Source: an uncultured Alphaproteobacteria bacterium
GTDB taxonomy: Bacteria > Pseudomonadota > Alphaproteobacteria > HIMB59 > GCA-002718135
Direction of reading: 5' to 3'
Assembly: GCA_902602695.1 (NCBI GenBank)
Contig: CACKRO010000001.1
Span: 32,833-96,832 of the forward strand
DNA length: 64,000 nucleotides
Part shown: positions 61,779 to 64,000 of the stretch, one piece after another
Layout of the letters: each line of letters begins with the position of its first letter
Numbering within the stretch: the stretch's first letter is position 1
Notes under the pieces: generated by a model
Told to the model about the DNA's origin: nothing
Seen by the model: the letters and a program-made list of their open reading frames with translations, nothing else
The model's database searches: none
Program-made: the position numbers and the translations under genes

Positions 61779-62086
61779 TGGAAAATCAAAACATTAGAAT
61801 AAGATTAAGAGGTTATGACAATTCACTACTAGATAACAGCACTCAAGATATAATAAATACCGCTAAAAGAACTGGAGCAAAAGTAAAGGGTCCAATTCCT
61901 TTACCTACAAGATTTGAGAGATTTACTGTTAATAAATCACCACATGTTGATAAAAAAAGTAGAGATCAACTTGAGATAAGAACTCATAACCGTCTTTTGG
62001 ATATAATCGACCCAACACCACAAACAGTAGATGCATTAATGAAACTAGACTTATCTGCTGGTGTTGAAGTGGATATAAAAATTTAA
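61778..62086 (+). CDS. rpsJ: 30S ribosomal protein S10 (NusE)
   Basis: A 102-residue S10, also a NusG-binding antitermination factor. [49 protein letters not shown] and the C-terminal GVEVDIKI are conserved. It starts the S10 ribosomal cluster with no separate promoter visible, so it is read with fusA. Confidence 0.98.
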   Translation: MENQNIRIRLRGYDNSLLDNSTQDIINTAKRTGAKVKGPIPLPTRFERFTVNKSPHVDKKSRDQLEIRTHNRLLDIIDPTPQTVDALMKLDLSAGVEVDIKI

Positions 62087-62087
62087 T

Positions 62088-62729
62088 ATGTTAAGATCAG
62101 GTTTAATAGCAACTAAAATTGGGAATAGTTCTTTTTATCAAAACGATGGAACAAACACTCATGTAACAATTTTAAAAGTAGATGAATGTATAGTATCTAA
62201 TGTTAAAACAATTGAAAAACATGGATACAACGCAGTGCAACTTGCTTCCATAGATACAAATAAAGATATTTCAAAAATTAATAAATCTCAAAGAAAAATT
62301 TTCTCTTCTATTAAAATAAGCCCAAAAAAAATATTGAAAGAATTTAGAGTCGATAATGAAAATATTTTAGAAATTGGTACAATACTTAATGCAGATCACT
62401 TTGAAGTTAACCAATATATCGATGCTAGCAGTATATCCATAGGTAAGGGTTTTGCGGGAGTTATGAAAAGACATAATTTTGGAGGATTACGTGCATCTCA
62501 TGGTGTTTCAATTTCTCATAGATCACACGGTTCAACTGGTCAGAACCAAGATCCAGGTAGAGTTTTTAAGGGAAAAAAGATGGCTGGAAGAATGGGTAAT
62601 AGAAAAGTAACTAAGCAAAATCTTAGAGTAATTGAGATAGATAAAATAAATAATCTTTTACTTATTAAGGGTTCTATTCCAGGAAAAAAGAATTCAACTA
62701 TATATTTAAAAGATTCTGTAAAAAGGTAG
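62088..62729 (+). CDS. rplC: 50S ribosomal protein L3
   Basis: A 213-residue protein near the peptidyl-transferase centre. GKGFAGVMKRHNFGGLRASHGVSISHRSHGSTGQNQDPGRVFKGKKMAGRMG is the signature. It contains the conserved Gln region (GQNQDPG) that the PrmB methylase targets in other bacteria. It starts one base after rpsJ. Confidence 0.97.
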   Translation: MLRSGLIATKIGNSSFYQNDGTNTHVTILKVDECIVSNVKTIEKHGYNAVQLASIDTNKDISKINKSQRKIFSSIKISPKKILKEFRVDNENILEIGTILNADHFEVNQYIDASSISIGKGFAGVMKRHNFGGLRASHGVSISHRSHGSTGQNQDPGRVFKGKKMAGRMGNRKVTKQNLRVIEIDKINNLLLIKGSIPGKKNSTIYLKDSVKR

Positions 62730-62731
62730 AA

Positions 62732-63355
62732 ATGAAGAAATCAGTTTTAAATCTTAAAAATAAATCAGTTGGTGACATCGATTTGGAAAAAAGCGTATTT
62801 GGTATTAGAGAACTTCCTGATCTTATACATCAATATATTAGATTTCAAAATGCCAAATCCAGACAAGGTTCTCACAAAACCAAATCAAGATCAGAAGTTA
62901 GTGGACGAAGCAAAAAACCTTTTTCTCAAAAGGGTACTGGTAATGCCAGACAAGGAAGCAATAAACCACCTAATTTTAGGGGAGGTGCGGTTTCTATGGG
63001 ACCGGTAAATAGAGACCACTCATTTAGTTTAAATAAGAAAGAAAAAAAATTGGCTCTTAAGTCTGCATTATCAATAAAATTAAATGAAGATAAGCTATTT
63101 ATCATTGATAGCTTTCAGATTAAGAGTTTTAAAACAAAAGAGCTTCATCAGGATTTAAAAAATTTTAATTATAAATCCGCTCTATTTATTTATTCTGAAG
63201 AAGGTTTAGATAACAATTTTAAGTTAGCTTCTTCTAACTTGCCTAAAGTATCAATCTTAAATCAAAAAGGCATAAATGTTAAAGATCTTATTACATTTGA
63301 TAAAATTTTCTTTGAACAAAAATCCATTGCTGAAGTAACAAAGAGGCTTTCATGA
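62732..63355 (+). CDS. rplD: 50S ribosomal protein L4
   Basis: A 207-residue protein lining the exit tunnel. KTKSRSEVSGRSKKPFSQKGTGNARQGSNKPPNFRGGAV is the tunnel-loop signature. In E. coli L4 also represses the S10 operon. It overlaps rplW by four bases. Confidence 0.96.
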   Translation: MKKSVLNLKNKSVGDIDLEKSVFGIRELPDLIHQYIRFQNAKSRQGSHKTKSRSEVSGRSKKPFSQKGTGNARQGSNKPPNFRGGAVSMGPVNRDHSFSLNKKEKKLALKSALSIKLNEDKLFIIDSFQIKSFKTKELHQDLKNFNYKSALFIYSEEGLDNNFKLASSNLPKVSILNQKGINVKDLITFDKIFFEQKSIAEVTKRLS

Positions 63356-63669
63356 AAAATAAAAACTTAAATATTTCTGTCGATAGAGCCTATGATGTAA
63401 TTAAGAAACCAATAACTACTGAAAAATCGACTAATCTTCAGCAGTTTAATCAATACTCTTTTGTTGTGTCAAAAGATTCTAATTCTTATGAAATTAAAAA
63501 TGCTATTGAGATGATTTTTAAAGTTAAGGTAAATAAAGTTAATACTTCAATATTACGCGGTAAGGGTAAAACATTTAAGGGGCAATATGGATTTAGAAAA
63601 GATACTAAGAAAGCAATTGTGACTTTAGATGAAGGAAATACAATTGATGCTTCATTGGAGATTAAATAA
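63352..63669 (+). CDS. rplW: 50S ribosomal protein L23
   Basis: A 105-residue exit-tunnel protein and docking site for trigger factor and SRP. VIKKPITTEKSTNL at the N-terminus and GKGKTFKGQYGFRKDTKKAIVTL are typical. The stop overlaps the rplB start by one base. Confidence 0.96.
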   Translation: MKNKNLNISVDRAYDVIKKPITTEKSTNLQQFNQYSFVVSKDSNSYEIKNAIEMIFKVKVNKVNTSILRGKGKTFKGQYGFRKDTKKAIVTLDEGNTIDASLEIK

Positions 63670-64000
63670 TGTTAATTAAATTTAAACCAACCACTCCAGG
63701 ACTTAGAGGAACAGTTTTAGTTTCTAAAAAAGATCTCTCTAATGATAAGCCTCACAAATCTTTAATAAGAAAATTTAAGTCAACAGGAGGAAGAAATAAC
63801 CAAGGAAGAATTACCTCCAGAAGAATGGGAGGTGGTGTTAAAAGAAAATACAGGTTAATAGATTTTAAAAGATCTAAAACAGATATAACTGCAGAAATTA
63901 TAAGAAATGAATATGATCCAAATAGATCAGCATTCATTTCATTAGTAAAATATGAGGATGGAGAACATCAATATATTATATCACCAAAAAATATTAAGAT
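63669..64000 (+). CDS. rplB: 50S ribosomal protein L2, 3' end outside window
   Basis: The first 110 residues of L2. FKPTTPGLRGTVLVSKKDL and SLIRKFKSTGGRNNQGRITSRRMGGGVKRKYR are diagnostic. The start ATG overlaps the rplW stop. The gene is cut by the window edge. Confidence 0.97.
   Translation, partial: MLIKFKPTTPGLRGTVLVSKKDLSNDKPHKSLIRKFKSTGGRNNQGRITSRRMGGGVKRKYRLIDFKRSKTDITAEIIRNEYDPNRSAFISLVKYEDGEHQYIISPKNIK

Noticed and set aside
63752..63937. Antisense frame over rplB
   Set aside because: The plus strand clearly encodes L2 with its conserved basic motifs.

Overview
The window reads as one contiguous stretch of a very AT-rich, tightly packed alphaproteobacterial chromosome. It fits a streamlined marine lineage (SAR11-like, HIMB59-like or a similar oligotroph); this placement is inferred from gene content and base composition, not from a database search. 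Alphaproteobacterial markers include the TrcR/DUF1013 regulator, DUF1192, DUF4164 next to zapA, a TIGR02186 protein beside a TauE exporter, the cysteine-free L31, the rplJ leader and the tRNA-Tyr/tRNA-Gly/tuf/tRNA-Trp/secE order. Genes commonly overlap by 1-8 bases, TGA is used as a stop, and no gene-free stretch exceeds 300 bases. I see no insertion sequence, prophage, CRISPR array or rRNA operon.

Layout. 1-4777 (+): photolyase (5' end outside the window), COG2907 flavoprotein, DUF1365, a cyclopropane-fatty-acid-synthase-like methyltransferase and a DUF2878 membrane protein, together a light/oxidative-stress lipid-modification operon. 4774-10534 (mostly -): TrcR, L31, SuhB, EF-P, an unknown protein, GAPDH and transketolase, with DUF1192 on +. 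10620-13729 (+): DUF4164, ZapA, 5-formyl-THF cyclo-ligase, a YmdB-like phosphodiesterase, YebC and a small PDDEXK nuclease-like protein. 13735-18880 (+): complete tolQ-tolR-tolA-tolB-pal-cpoB envelope system. 18877-25598 (+): tilS, ftsH, glmM, hisZ, purA. 25584-36020 is a mosaic: rpoH and rluD (-); a membrane protein, xseB and tlyA (+); aroC and fabI (-); pdxH (+); then a cytidylyltransferase-like gene, pyrE, usp, TIGR02186, an unknown membrane protein, TauE and YeiH (-).

36072-44629 is a molybdenum/tungsten-cofactor and formate-oxidation island: mobA, fdhD, a tungstate/molybdate-type permease, mobB, moeA, tusA and an NAD-dependent formate dehydrogenase whose FdsG and FdsB parts are fused. 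A 40-residue lipoprotein follows. 44810-64000 is the information-processing block: tRNA-Thr, rlmB (-), tRNA-Tyr, tRNA-Gly, tuf, tRNA-Trp, secE, nusG, rplKAJL, rpoBC, rpsL, rpsG, fusA, rpsJ, rplC, rplD, rplW and the start of rplB.

Most of the window is conserved core genome. The parts most worth a second look are: a resolvase-like PDDEXK protein where alphaproteobacteria usually keep ruvCAB; the CFA-like enzyme with two substituted bicarbonate-ligand positions; the fused formate dehydrogenase beside its cofactor-sulfuration genes; an unknown gene where pgk/fba would be expected; head-to-head genes whose start codons overlap; and structured leaders before rplJ and rpoB. I found no convincing wholly new multi-gene system.
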